Part shown: positions 7,736-13,782 of the stretch, one piece after another
Position numbering within the stretch: the first letter of the stretch is position 1
Layout: every line of letters starts with the position of its first letter
Assembly (NCBI GenBank): GCA_035299585.1
Contig: DATGWF010000020.1
Span: forward strand, 1 to 16,302
Length of the DNA stretch: 16,302 nucleotides
From: DATGWF01 sp035299585
GTDB lineage: Bacteria; Actinomycetota; Actinomycetes; Actinomycetales; Microbacteriaceae
Reading direction: 5' to 3'
Notes under the pieces: model-generated
The model's database searches: none
The model's input: the letters and a program-made list of their open reading frames with translations, nothing else
What the model was told of the DNA's origin: nothing
Position numbers and translations under genes: made by a program

Positions 7736-8338
7736 GTGACTGACACCGAGACTTCAACCGCTCCGCGACGCGTTGTCGTCGCCGAAGATGAAGCCCTCAT
7801 TCGCATGGACATCGTCGAAACGCTCCGCGACAACGGTTTTGATGTCGTCGGTGAGGCAGGCGATGGCGAGACCGCCGTCGCCCTCGCAACAGAGCTCAAA
7901 CCAGACCTCGTTGTCATGGACGTCAAGATGCCGAAACTGGACGGCATCTCGGCCGCGGAGCGGCTCAACAAAGACCACATCGCGCCCGTCGTGCTGCTCA
8001 CCGCGTTCAGTCAGAAAGAACTCGTGGAGCGAGCTTCAGAAGCCGGCGCACTCGCCTACGTCGTCAAACCGTTCAGCCCGAACGATTTGCTTCCGGCAAT
8101 CGAAATCGCGTTGGCCCGATATGCCCAAATCGTTGCGCTCGAATCGGAAGTCGGCGACCTTGTCGAACGTTTCGAAACCCGCAAGCTCGTCGACCGCGCG
8201 AAAGGCTTGCTCAACGAAAAGATGGGCCTGAGCGAACCGGATGCGTTCCGCTGGATCCAGAAAGCGTCGATGGATCGGCGACTCACCATGCGTGACGTGG
8301 CTCAAGCCATCATCGAGCAGCTGTCACCCAAAGACTAG
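7736..8338 (+). CDS. pdtaR: PdtaR-like response regulator with ANTAR RNA-binding domain
   Basis: A two-component response regulator predicted to act on RNA, by antitermination, rather than on DNA. The 200-residue protein has a receiver domain (about 11-128) with acidic pair Glu17-Asp18, phospho-acceptor Asp62 in VVMDVKMPKLDG, Thr89 and Lys111 in KPF. A coiled-coil linker leads to an ANTAR domain (about 139-197) with the hallmark RAKGLL at 154-159 and later MDRRLTMRDVAQAI. This layout and sequence strongly resemble mycobacterial PdtaR (Rv1626), which is phosphorylated by the histidine kinase PdtaS. No kinase gene is in this window, as expected for a partner encoded elsewhere. The GTG start at 7736 has a -10 box directly upstream, suggesting a leaderless mRNA. 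The last four bases overlap the opposing thioesterase gene. Confidence 0.93.
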   Translation: MTDTETSTAPRRVVVAEDEALIRMDIVETLRDNGFDVVGEAGDGETAVALATELKPDLVVMDVKMPKLDGISAAERLNKDHIAPVVLLTAFSQKELVERASEAGALAYVVKPFSPNDLLPAIEIALARYAQIVALESEVGDLVERFETRKLVDRAKGLLNEKMGLSEPDAFRWIQKASMDRRLTMRDVAQAIIEQLSPKD

Positions 8339-8769
8339 GCGGAACGGTCGCGCAACAGATTCGTGATGCGAACCGTCGAGCAACGGCGACCTGCCTCGTC
8401 AGACACGACGATTTCATGCACGGTCATGGTTCCGCCGAGGTGAATCGGTGTGCAGACGGCCGTGACGACGCCCTCCGTCGCCGAACGGGTGTGGGTTGCG
8501 TTGATGTCCACGCCGACGGCGAACCGCTCCGGACCAGCCCAAAAGTTTGCCGAAAATGAGCCGAGGGTCTCGCCGACCACCACGTACGCGCCGCCGTGGA
8601 GCAGCAGAGCCGGTTGACGGTTGCCCGCTACGGGCATCGTCGCTACGGCGCGATCGACCGAGAACTCGACGATTTCGATACCCATCCGGTCGTTGAGCTC
8701 ACCGAGGCCGCGACGCGCAGCCCACGCAAGACCGTCCTCAGCGCGAGGATTCCAAGTCGAATTCGACAC
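8335..8769 (-). CDS. Hotdog-fold acyl-CoA thioesterase, PaaI/YdiI type
   Basis: A 144-residue single hotdog-domain thioesterase. The motif LLHGGAYVVVGETLGS has His58-Gly59-Gly60 followed by catalytic Glu67. This is the pattern of the Arthrobacter-type and EntH/YdiI branch, which hydrolyses aromatic acyl-CoAs such as 1,4-dihydroxy-2-naphthoyl-CoA or 4-hydroxybenzoyl-CoA. VGVDINATHTRSATEG and the later PIHLGGTMTVHEI complete the fold. A role in menaquinone synthesis is plausible, but no men gene is nearby, so the substrate remains open. The start is GTG (complement of 8767-8769), with AGGGAG four bases upstream. The gene is divergent from polA across only 41 bases and convergent with the regulator gene, sharing CTAG at 8335-8338. 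Confidence 0.88.
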   Translation of the reverse strand: MSNSTWNPRAEDGLAWAARRGLGELNDRMGIEIVEFSVDRAVATMPVAGNRQPALLLHGGAYVVVGETLGSFSANFWAGPERFAVGVDINATHTRSATEGVVTAVCTPIHLGGTMTVHEIVVSDEAGRRCSTVRITNLLRDRSA

Positions 8770-8793
8770 GTCGCTCCCTTGACTCAGCGAACC

Positions 8794-8799
8794 GCAATA
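8794..8799 (-). promoter_or_regulatory. Possible -10 box of the thioesterase gene
   Basis: TATTGC on the minus strand would start transcription near 8787 and leave an 18-base leader containing the AGGGAG ribosome binding site. It shares two bases with the rightward -10 box of polA. No clear -35 box is seen. Confidence 0.35.
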
Positions 8800-8803
8800 G
8801 GCT
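8798..8803 (+). promoter_or_regulatory. Leaderless -10 box of polA
   Basis: TAGGCT ends 8 bases before the GTG start at 8811, and there is no Shine-Dalgarno sequence in between. The hexamer is identical to the one in front of the pdtaR-like gene. The TTGACT at 8779-8784 is only 13 bases away, too close for a normal -35 box. Confidence 0.6.
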
Positions 8804-8810
8804 GTCCAGC

Positions 8811-11498
8811 GTGAATGAGAGCAAGCCTACCTTGCTGGTTGTCGATGGCCACTCGCTGGCCTTCCGGGCGTTCTATGCCCTTCCCGTCGACAGTTTCCAG
8901 ACCCGCGACGGCCAACACACGAACGCGATCCACGGCTTCATCTCGATGTTGCTCTCGATCCTAAAGACGGAGAAGCCGACGCACGTGGCGGTCGCCTTCG
9001 ACATTTCCCGCTATTCCTTCCGCACCCGTGAGTACCCGGAGTACAAGGGCACTCGAGGTGAGACACCGGTTGAGTTCATCGGCCAAGTGCCACTGCTCCA
9101 AGAGGCCCTCGCCGCGATGAACATCACCACCCTCACGAAAGAGGACTACGAAGCCGACGACATTCTGGCGACCCTCGCAACCCGTGGAAGCGAGGCCGGA
9201 TGGAACGTGCTCGTTGTGTCCGGAGACCGCGACACCATTCAACTCGTTACTGAGGACGTGACCCTGTTGTATCCCGCGAGCCAAGGTGTCGCCCAACTTA
9301 AGCGATATACCCCCGAAGCGGTGCGGGAACGCTATGGCATCGAACCCGCCCAGTACCCCGACATTGCGGCCCTCGTGGGAGAGACGAGCGACAACCTCAT
9401 CGGCATTAGTAAGGTCGGCGAGAAGACCGCCGTGAAGTGGGTGACGCAGTACGGCTCCCTCCAGGGCATTCTGGATCACGCCGACGAAATCACCGGCGTC
9501 GTCGGACAGAACCTCAGAGAGCAGCGCGAAAACGCGGAGCGCAACCGGCGTCTGAACGCCCTCATTCGGAATCTCGAACTTGACGTCACGCTCGACGATC
9601 TCGAAGTGAAGCCCATTCACACCGCCGCGGTCCGTGACGTGTTCACCAAGCTCGAGTTCCGCACCCTGCAAGAGCGCGTCCTCAAGCTCGCGGCGGAACA
9701 GGCCTCCGGCGGCGCCGGGGGCGAAGAGCCCACTCCAGAACCGGTGGCCATGGTCGTGCCCGAAGTGCCGGCGGCCCCGCTTCCGCAACAGCTGCTCGAC
9801 GAAGAACTGCGAGCCTGGATTGAGCGTGTTTCTGCGACCAACCCCGATGGCATCGCCATCTGCCTCGAGCTGGGGGAGTCTGCCATTATCGCGGCGGGTC
9901 TCGCGACCGAAACAGAGGCCGTTGAGCTCGGCTGGCAGCCGGGTAGCGCCGACTATGCCCCGCTGGAGTCGTGGCTCGCGAGCGACGCGCCCAAACGCTT
10001 CTTTGACGCGAAAGTCCAGCTGAAGGCACTCCTTCGGGCCGGGATTCAGGTCGGCGGCACGATTCACGACGCGTACCTCGCGAGCGCCCTCTTGAAGCCC
10101 CAATCAACCGAGCGCAGCCTCGCCGACTGGGCGCGGTTTATCCTGCGCGAAGAACTTCCCCAGGGCGACCCCAACCAGCTCATTCCGGTCACCGAGGGTC
10201 CGACGCCGGCCGTCCGCGCGTGGTACGCGGCACGCATCTGGAACCGCGCCACGGAGCTTCTCGGCGATTCGCAACGGCCAGTTCTCGACACCATCGAAAC
10301 GCCGGCGCTGCCGGTCCTGGCCGCAATGGAACATCGCGGTGTCGCGGTCGATGCCGACCTGCTGTCGAATCTGTCCGCGGAACTCGGGGGGCGAGCGGAG
10401 CAGTTTGCATCCCAGGCATTCGCCGAGATTGGTCGCGAGGTCAATCTGGGTTCGCCCAAACAACTCCAAGAGGTGCTCTTCGATCAGCTCGGCATGCCGA
10501 AAACCCGTGCCACGAAGACCGGCTACACCACGGACGCCGCGGCTCTCGCAGAGCTTCAAGAGACGAACCCGCACCCATTCCTGGGCCTCCTGCTCCAACA
10601 CCGGGACGTCACCAAGCTTCGCCAAATCGTTGACACCCTGGCGAAGTCGGTCGATTCAACTGGGCGCATACACACGACCTATGGGCAGATCGGTGCCGCA
10701 ACCGGGCGGCTTTCCTCAAACGATCCGAACCTGCAAAACATCCCCGTTCGCACCGAGGACGGTCGTCGCATTCGCGGCGCGTTCGTTGCGGGCGACGGGT
10801 TCGAGTCGTTGCTGACCGCCGACTACTCCCAGATCGAAATGCGGATCATGGCGCATCTGTCCGGTGATCCCGGACTCATCGAGGCGTTCATCGAGGGCGA
10901 GGATTTGCACCGATTCGTGGGTGCGCGCATCTTTGGTGTCGCTCCGGAAGACGTCACGAGTGACCAGCGCGCCAAGGTCAAGGCCATGTCGTACGGGCTT
11001 GCCTACGGGTTAAGCGCCTTTGGACTTGCCAAACAACTGCGCATCAGCCAGAGCGAGGCCAAGCAGCTCATGGTCGACTACTTCGCCAGATTCGGCGCGG
11101 TACGCGACTATCTTCGCGGCGTCGTCGAACGAGCCAAGGAGAAGGGCTACACCGAGACCATCTTTGGCCGTCGTCGACCCTTCCCAGATCTCGCCAGCCC
11201 GAATCGGCAATTGCGAGAGAACGCGGAGCGCGCCGCTCTGAACGCTCCCATTCAGGGCGCCGCTGCCGACCTCATGAAGATCGCGATGGTGCAGATTGAG
11301 GCCGATATTGCGGCCGCCGGGCTCTCATCCCGCATGCTCCTGCAAGTTCACGATGAGCTCATCTTCGAGCTCGCGGCTGGCGAACGCGACGCGCTCGAGC
11401 GGATTGTGCGCGAGCGTATGGCGAACGCAGCCTCCTTGCTTGTGCCGCTGGACGTGCAGGTTGGCGTTGGCGCGAACTGGGATGCCGCCGCTCACTAG
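8811..11498 (+). CDS. polA: DNA polymerase I
   Basis: Fills gaps in excision repair and removes RNA primers. The 895-residue protein has an N-terminal 5' nuclease (about 1-295: DGHSLAFRAFYALP, YEADDILATLA, SGDRDTIQLV, helix-hairpin-helix KVGEKTA), an Ala/Pro/Glu-rich linker (about 298-325), a degenerate 3'-5' exonuclease domain (about 330-490) and the polymerase domain. Motif A is ADYSQIEMR (Asp671), motif B KAMSYGLAYG (Lys724, Tyr728), and motif C QVHDE (His847-Asp848-Glu849). The exonuclease motifs lack key acids: Cys351 and Gln403 stand where aspartates are needed, so proofreading is predicted absent, as in other actinobacterial Pol I. Glu191 replaces the first Asp of the usual GDxSDN nuclease motif. 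The GTG start gives MNESKPTLLVVDG, matching family N-termini, and it probably lacks a leader. Confidence 0.97.
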   Translation: MNESKPTLLVVDGHSLAFRAFYALPVDSFQTRDGQHTNAIHGFISMLLSILKTEKPTHVAVAFDISRYSFRTREYPEYKGTRGETPVEFIGQVPLLQEALAAMNITTLTKEDYEADDILATLATRGSEAGWNVLVVSGDRDTIQLVTEDVTLLYPASQGVAQLKRYTPEAVRERYGIEPAQYPDIAALVGETSDNLIGISKVGEKTAVKWVTQYGSLQGILDHADEITGVVGQNLREQRENAERNRRLNALIRNLELDVTLDDLEVKPIHTAAVRDVFTKLEFRTLQERVLKLAAEQASGGAGGEEPTPEPVAMVVPEVPAAPLPQQLLDEELRAWIERVSATNPDGIAICLELGESAIIAAGLATETEAVELGWQPGSADYAPLESWLASDAPKRFFDAKVQLKALLRAGIQVGGTIHDAYLASALLKPQSTERSLADWARFILREELPQGDPNQLIPVTEGPTPAVRAWYAARIWNRATELLGDSQRPVLDTIETPALPVLAAMEHRGVAVDADLLSNLSAELGGRAEQFASQAFAEIGREVNLGSPKQLQEVLFDQLGMPKTRATKTGYTTDAAALAELQETNPHPFLGLLLQHRDVTKLRQIVDTLAKSVDSTGRIHTTYGQIGAATGRLSSNDPNLQNIPVRTEDGRRIRGAFVAGDGFESLLTADYSQIEMRIMAHLSGDPGLIEAFIEGEDLHRFVGARIFGVAPEDVTSDQRAKVKAMSYGLAYGLSAFGLAKQLRISQSEAKQLMVDYFARFGAVRDYLRGVVERAKEKGYTETIFGRRRPFPDLASPNRQLRENAERAALNAPIQGAAADLMKIAMVQIEADIAAAGLSSRMLLQVHDELIFELAAGERDALERIVRERMANAASLLVPLDVQVGVGANWDAAAH

Positions 11499-11527
11499 CT
11501 GGCCGAGCCAGGCCACTGTGTAGCGTT

Positions 11528-11556
11528 TTGACCGCGTGTCTGCGGGGGAGTAGTGT
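11528..11556 (+). promoter_or_regulatory. Promoter of rpsA
   Basis: TTGACC (11528-11533) and TAGTGT (11551-11556) are separated by exactly 17 bases and match the -35 and TANNNT -10 consensus. The predicted start near 11563 gives a leader of about 77 bases. This is the best two-box promoter in the window, fitting a highly expressed ribosomal gene. Confidence 0.7.
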
Positions 11557-11557
11557 T

Positions 11558-11576
11558 GACGCGGCGCATCCGCGTC
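11558..11576 (+). repeat. Inverted repeat at the predicted rpsA transcription start
   Basis: GACGCGG and CCGCGTC form a perfect 7-bp inverted repeat around CGCAT, directly after the -10 box. It could be an operator or the first hairpin of the leader RNA, depending on the exact start. Confidence 0.5.
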
Positions 11577-11625
11577 GCTTTCCGTATGCCTGCACTCCAA
11601 TTGGCGTCAGGCCCGATATCTGTCC

Positions 11626-11630
11626 GGAGT
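11626..11630 (+). promoter_or_regulatory. Ribosome binding site of rpsA
   Basis: GGAGT, with core GGAG at 11626-11629, lies about ten bases before ATG 11640. It selects this start over the GTG at 11553, which would add 29 residues not typical of S1 proteins. Confidence 0.65.
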
Positions 11631-11639
11631 ACTTACTCA

Positions 11640-13103
11640 ATGACATCCGCAACGACCAAGGCAGCCAAGCAGATTGCCATCAACGACATCGGCTCTGCTG
11701 ACGACTTCCTTGCCGCGGTCGAAAAGACCCTGAAGTTCTTCAACGACGGCGACCTCATCGAAGGCACCGTTGTCAAGATTGACCGCGACGAGGTTCTCCT
11801 CGACGTCGGTTACAAGACCGAGGGTGTTATCCCCTCGCGCGAGCTTTCCATCAAGCACGACGTTGACCCCAGCGAGGTCGTCAACGTTGGTGACTCGGTT
11901 GAGGCCCTCGTCCTCCAGAAGGAAGACAAAGAAGGCCGTCTCATCCTTTCCAAGAAGCGTGCCCAGTACGAGCGTGCCTGGGGCGATGTGGAGAAGATCC
12001 GCGACGCCGACGGTGTCGTGACCGGTACCGTCATCGAGGTCGTCAAGGGTGGTCTCATCGTCGACATCGGCCTGCGCGGCTTCTTGCCCGCATCGCTCAT
12101 CGAGCTTCGCCGTGTCCGCGATCTGACCCCGTACCTCGGTCAGGAAATCGAAGCCAAGATTCTCGAGCTCGACAAGAACCGCAACAACGTCGTTCTGTCC
12201 CGCCGTGCGCTCCTTGAGCAGACCCAGTCGGCGAGCCGTTCGTCCTTCCTCGCAGATCTGCACCCCGGTCAGGTTCGCAAGGGTGTCATCTCCTCGATCG
12301 TCAACTTCGGTGCGTTCGTGGACCTCGGCGGCGTTGACGGTCTCGTCCACGTTTCGGAACTCAGCTGGAAGCACATCGAGCACGCCAGCGAGGTTGTCGA
12401 GGTCGGTCAGGAAGTCACCGTCGAGGTGCTCTCGGTTGAGCTCGACCGTGAGCGCGTGTCGCTCTCGCTCAAGGCCACCCAGGAAGACCCGTGGCAGGTC
12501 TTTGCTCGCACCCACGCCATCGGCCAGGTTGCACCGGGCAAGGTCACCAAGCTCGTTCCGTTCGGTGCGTTCGTTCGTGTCGCCGACGGTATCGAGGGCC
12601 TCGTGCACATTTCGGAGCTCTCGGGCAAGCACGTCGAGCTCGCCGAGCAGGTTGTGTCCGTTGGCGAAGAGGTCTTCGTCAAGATCATCGACATCGACCT
12701 CGAGCGTCGCCGCATCTCGCTCAGCCTCAAGCAGGCCAACGAGTCGGTCGACGTTGACGGCACCGAGTTCGACCCGGCACTGTACGGCATGCTCACCGAG
12801 TACGACGAGCAGGGCAACTACAAGTACCCGGACGGCTTCGACCCGGAGACCAACGAGTGGCGTGAGGGCTTCGAGTCCGAGCGCGAAAAGTGGGAGCAGG
12901 CATATGCCGAAGCCCACGCTCGCTGGGAGTCGCACAAGGCACAGGTCAAGGCTTCGAACGCCAAGATCGCTGACCTCCCCGACGCCGAGCCGGCAGGTTC
13001 CGCCGCCAGCGCTTCGTACTCGAGCGACAGCGACGCGGCAGGCACCCTTGCTGACGACGAGTCGCTTGCAGCTCTGCGTGAGCAGCTCGCGGGCAACGTC
13101 TAA
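11640..13103 (+). CDS. rpsA: 30S ribosomal protein S1
   Basis: Ribosomal S1 binds mRNA and helps place it on the 30S subunit. The 487-residue protein has four S1 OB-fold repeats at about 36-106, 123-189, 208-278 and 295-365. The last two share the near-identical core FGAFV...G(L)VH(V/I)SELS...KH. After these comes a long C-terminal region (about 366-487), first aromatic and charged (DGFDPETNEWREGFESEREKW), then an acidic Ala/Ser tail. Four repeats rather than the six of Escherichia coli is normal for actinobacteria. ATG 11640 is chosen because MTSATTKAAKQIAINDIGS matches the family N-terminus and has a ribosome binding site. Codon use is strongly biased (frequent CGT, GGT, GTC, AAG), as expected for high expression. 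It has its own promoter and strong terminator, so it is monocistronic. Confidence 0.97.
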   Translation: MTSATTKAAKQIAINDIGSADDFLAAVEKTLKFFNDGDLIEGTVVKIDRDEVLLDVGYKTEGVIPSRELSIKHDVDPSEVVNVGDSVEALVLQKEDKEGRLILSKKRAQYERAWGDVEKIRDADGVVTGTVIEVVKGGLIVDIGLRGFLPASLIELRRVRDLTPYLGQEIEAKILELDKNRNNVVLSRRALLEQTQSASRSSFLADLHPGQVRKGVISSIVNFGAFVDLGGVDGLVHVSELSWKHIEHASEVVEVGQEVTVEVLSVELDRERVSLSLKATQEDPWQVFARTHAIGQVAPGKVTKLVPFGAFVRVADGIEGLVHISELSGKHVELAEQVVSVGEEVFVKIIDIDLERRRISLSLKQANESVDVDGTEFDPALYGMLTEYDEQGNYKYPDGFDPETNEWREGFESEREKWEQAYAEAHARWESHKAQVKASNAKIADLPDAEPAGSAASASYSSDSDAAGTLADDESLAALREQLAGNV

Positions 13104-13112
13104 ACGCGTTCT

Positions 13113-13148
13113 CGAAACGGCCAGTCACTCCGGTGGCTGGCCGTTTCG
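13113..13148 (+). terminator. Intrinsic terminator of rpsA
   Basis: CGAAACGGCCAG and CTGGCCGTTTCG pair perfectly. The inner TCAC/GTGG extends the stem to 16 bp with one G-T pair and a TCCG loop. It begins 9 bases after the rpsA stop codon. The U-tract is poor but the stem is the strongest in the window. Confidence 0.88.
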
Positions 13149-13163
13149 GTATTCCGGACTGGT

Positions 13164-13169
13164 TAGCCT
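13164..13169 (+). promoter_or_regulatory. Leaderless -10 box of coaE
   Basis: TAGCCT ends 7 bases before ATG 13176. The AGGA at 13170-13173 is only two bases from the ATG, too near to guide initiation. The promoter starts 16 bases past the rpsA terminator, so coaE is separately transcribed. Confidence 0.6.
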
Positions 13170-13175
13170 AGGACC

Positions 13176-13778
13176 ATGTTGATTGCACTCACCGGCGGAA
13201 TCGCGAGTGGCAAGTCGACCATTGCCGCGCAACTCGCGAAGCACGGCGCAGTTATCGTGGACGCGGACCAGATTGCGCGCGAGGCGGTCGCACCGGGAAC
13301 GCCCGGTCTCAACCGAATCGCTGAGGTGTTCGGAGCCGATGTGCTGCTCGCGGACGGCTCACTCAACCGCGCTGCCCTCGGGTCCCGCGTGTTCGGGGAC
13401 GACGTGGCACGCCGCCGACTCGAGGAAATCGTGCACCCGGAGGTGCGGCGACTGAGCCGCGCTCGGTTCGATGCGGCCTTCCGGGCGAACCCGGACGCCG
13501 TCGTGGTGTATGACGTTCCCCTCCTGGTCGAGGCCGCGCGGGATGAGCCATTCGACCTGGTTGTGGTGGCGATTGCCGGACGCGAAGCGCAGCTCGCACG
13601 GCTCACCGGGATTCGCGGACTCGCGGCGGATGAGGCCGCGGCTCGACTCGCCGCTCAAGCGACCGACGATGAACGCCGAGCGATTGCCGACGTTGTGATT
13701 GACACCTCCGGCTCTCTCGACGAGACCATCGCGGCTGTCGATCGGCTGTGGGCGGATCGAATCGCGCCAGTACGCTAG
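13176..13778 (+). CDS. coaE: Dephospho-CoA kinase
   Basis: Phosphorylates the 3' hydroxyl of dephospho-CoA with ATP, the last step of coenzyme A synthesis. The 200-residue protein starts MLIALTGGIASGKST, with the P-loop GGIASGKS at 7-14. VDADQIAREAV (28-38) holds the conserved aspartates and Arg35 of the substrate site. VVYDVPLLVEA is the conserved DIPLLFE-like strand and later helices form the lid. Length fits the single-domain enzyme. The C-terminal UPF0157/GrpB-like extension seen in some mycobacterial CoaE proteins is absent. The gene lies after the rpsA terminator with its own -10 box, and its stop codon overlaps by one base the presumed -10 box of uvrB. Confidence 0.95.
   Translation: MLIALTGGIASGKSTIAAQLAKHGAVIVDADQIAREAVAPGTPGLNRIAEVFGADVLLADGSLNRAALGSRVFGDDVARRRLEEIVHPEVRRLSRARFDAAFRANPDAVVVYDVPLLVEAARDEPFDLVVVAIAGREAQLARLTGIRGLAADEAAARLAAQATDDERRAIADVVIDTSGSLDETIAAVDRLWADRIAPVR
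13771..13776 (+). promoter_or_regulatory. Leaderless -10 box of uvrB
   Basis: TACGCT ends 7 bases before ATG 13783 and overlaps the first base of the coaE stop codon. There is no ribosome binding site in the six bases AGAGCC between box and start. Readthrough from coaE is also possible, since only four bases separate the two genes. Confidence 0.5.
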
Positions 13779-13782
13779 AGCC

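Noticed and set aside
7444..7743. A 99-codon plus-strand frame across the pyk-regulator gap
   Set aside because: It crosses the pyk terminator, the tRNA terminator and the tRNA gene, so it cannot be a real protein gene.
8779..8784. TTGACT as the -35 box of polA
   Set aside because: It is only 13 bases from TAGGCT, and no good -10 lies 17 bases downstream.
11499..11515. A terminator after polA
   Set aside because: Two competing 5-bp stems can form (CTGGC/GCCAG or TGGCC/GGCCA), with no adjacent U-tract. Too weak to call.
11553..11639. An upstream GTG start for rpsA adding 29 residues
   Set aside because: The extension overlaps the -10 box and predicted transcription start, is not S1-like, and the downstream ATG has a GGAG site.
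13699..13782. An upstream ATG start for uvrB
   Set aside because: It would overlap coaE by 80 bases. The residues before MDLTRAVAPFEV do not resemble UvrB.
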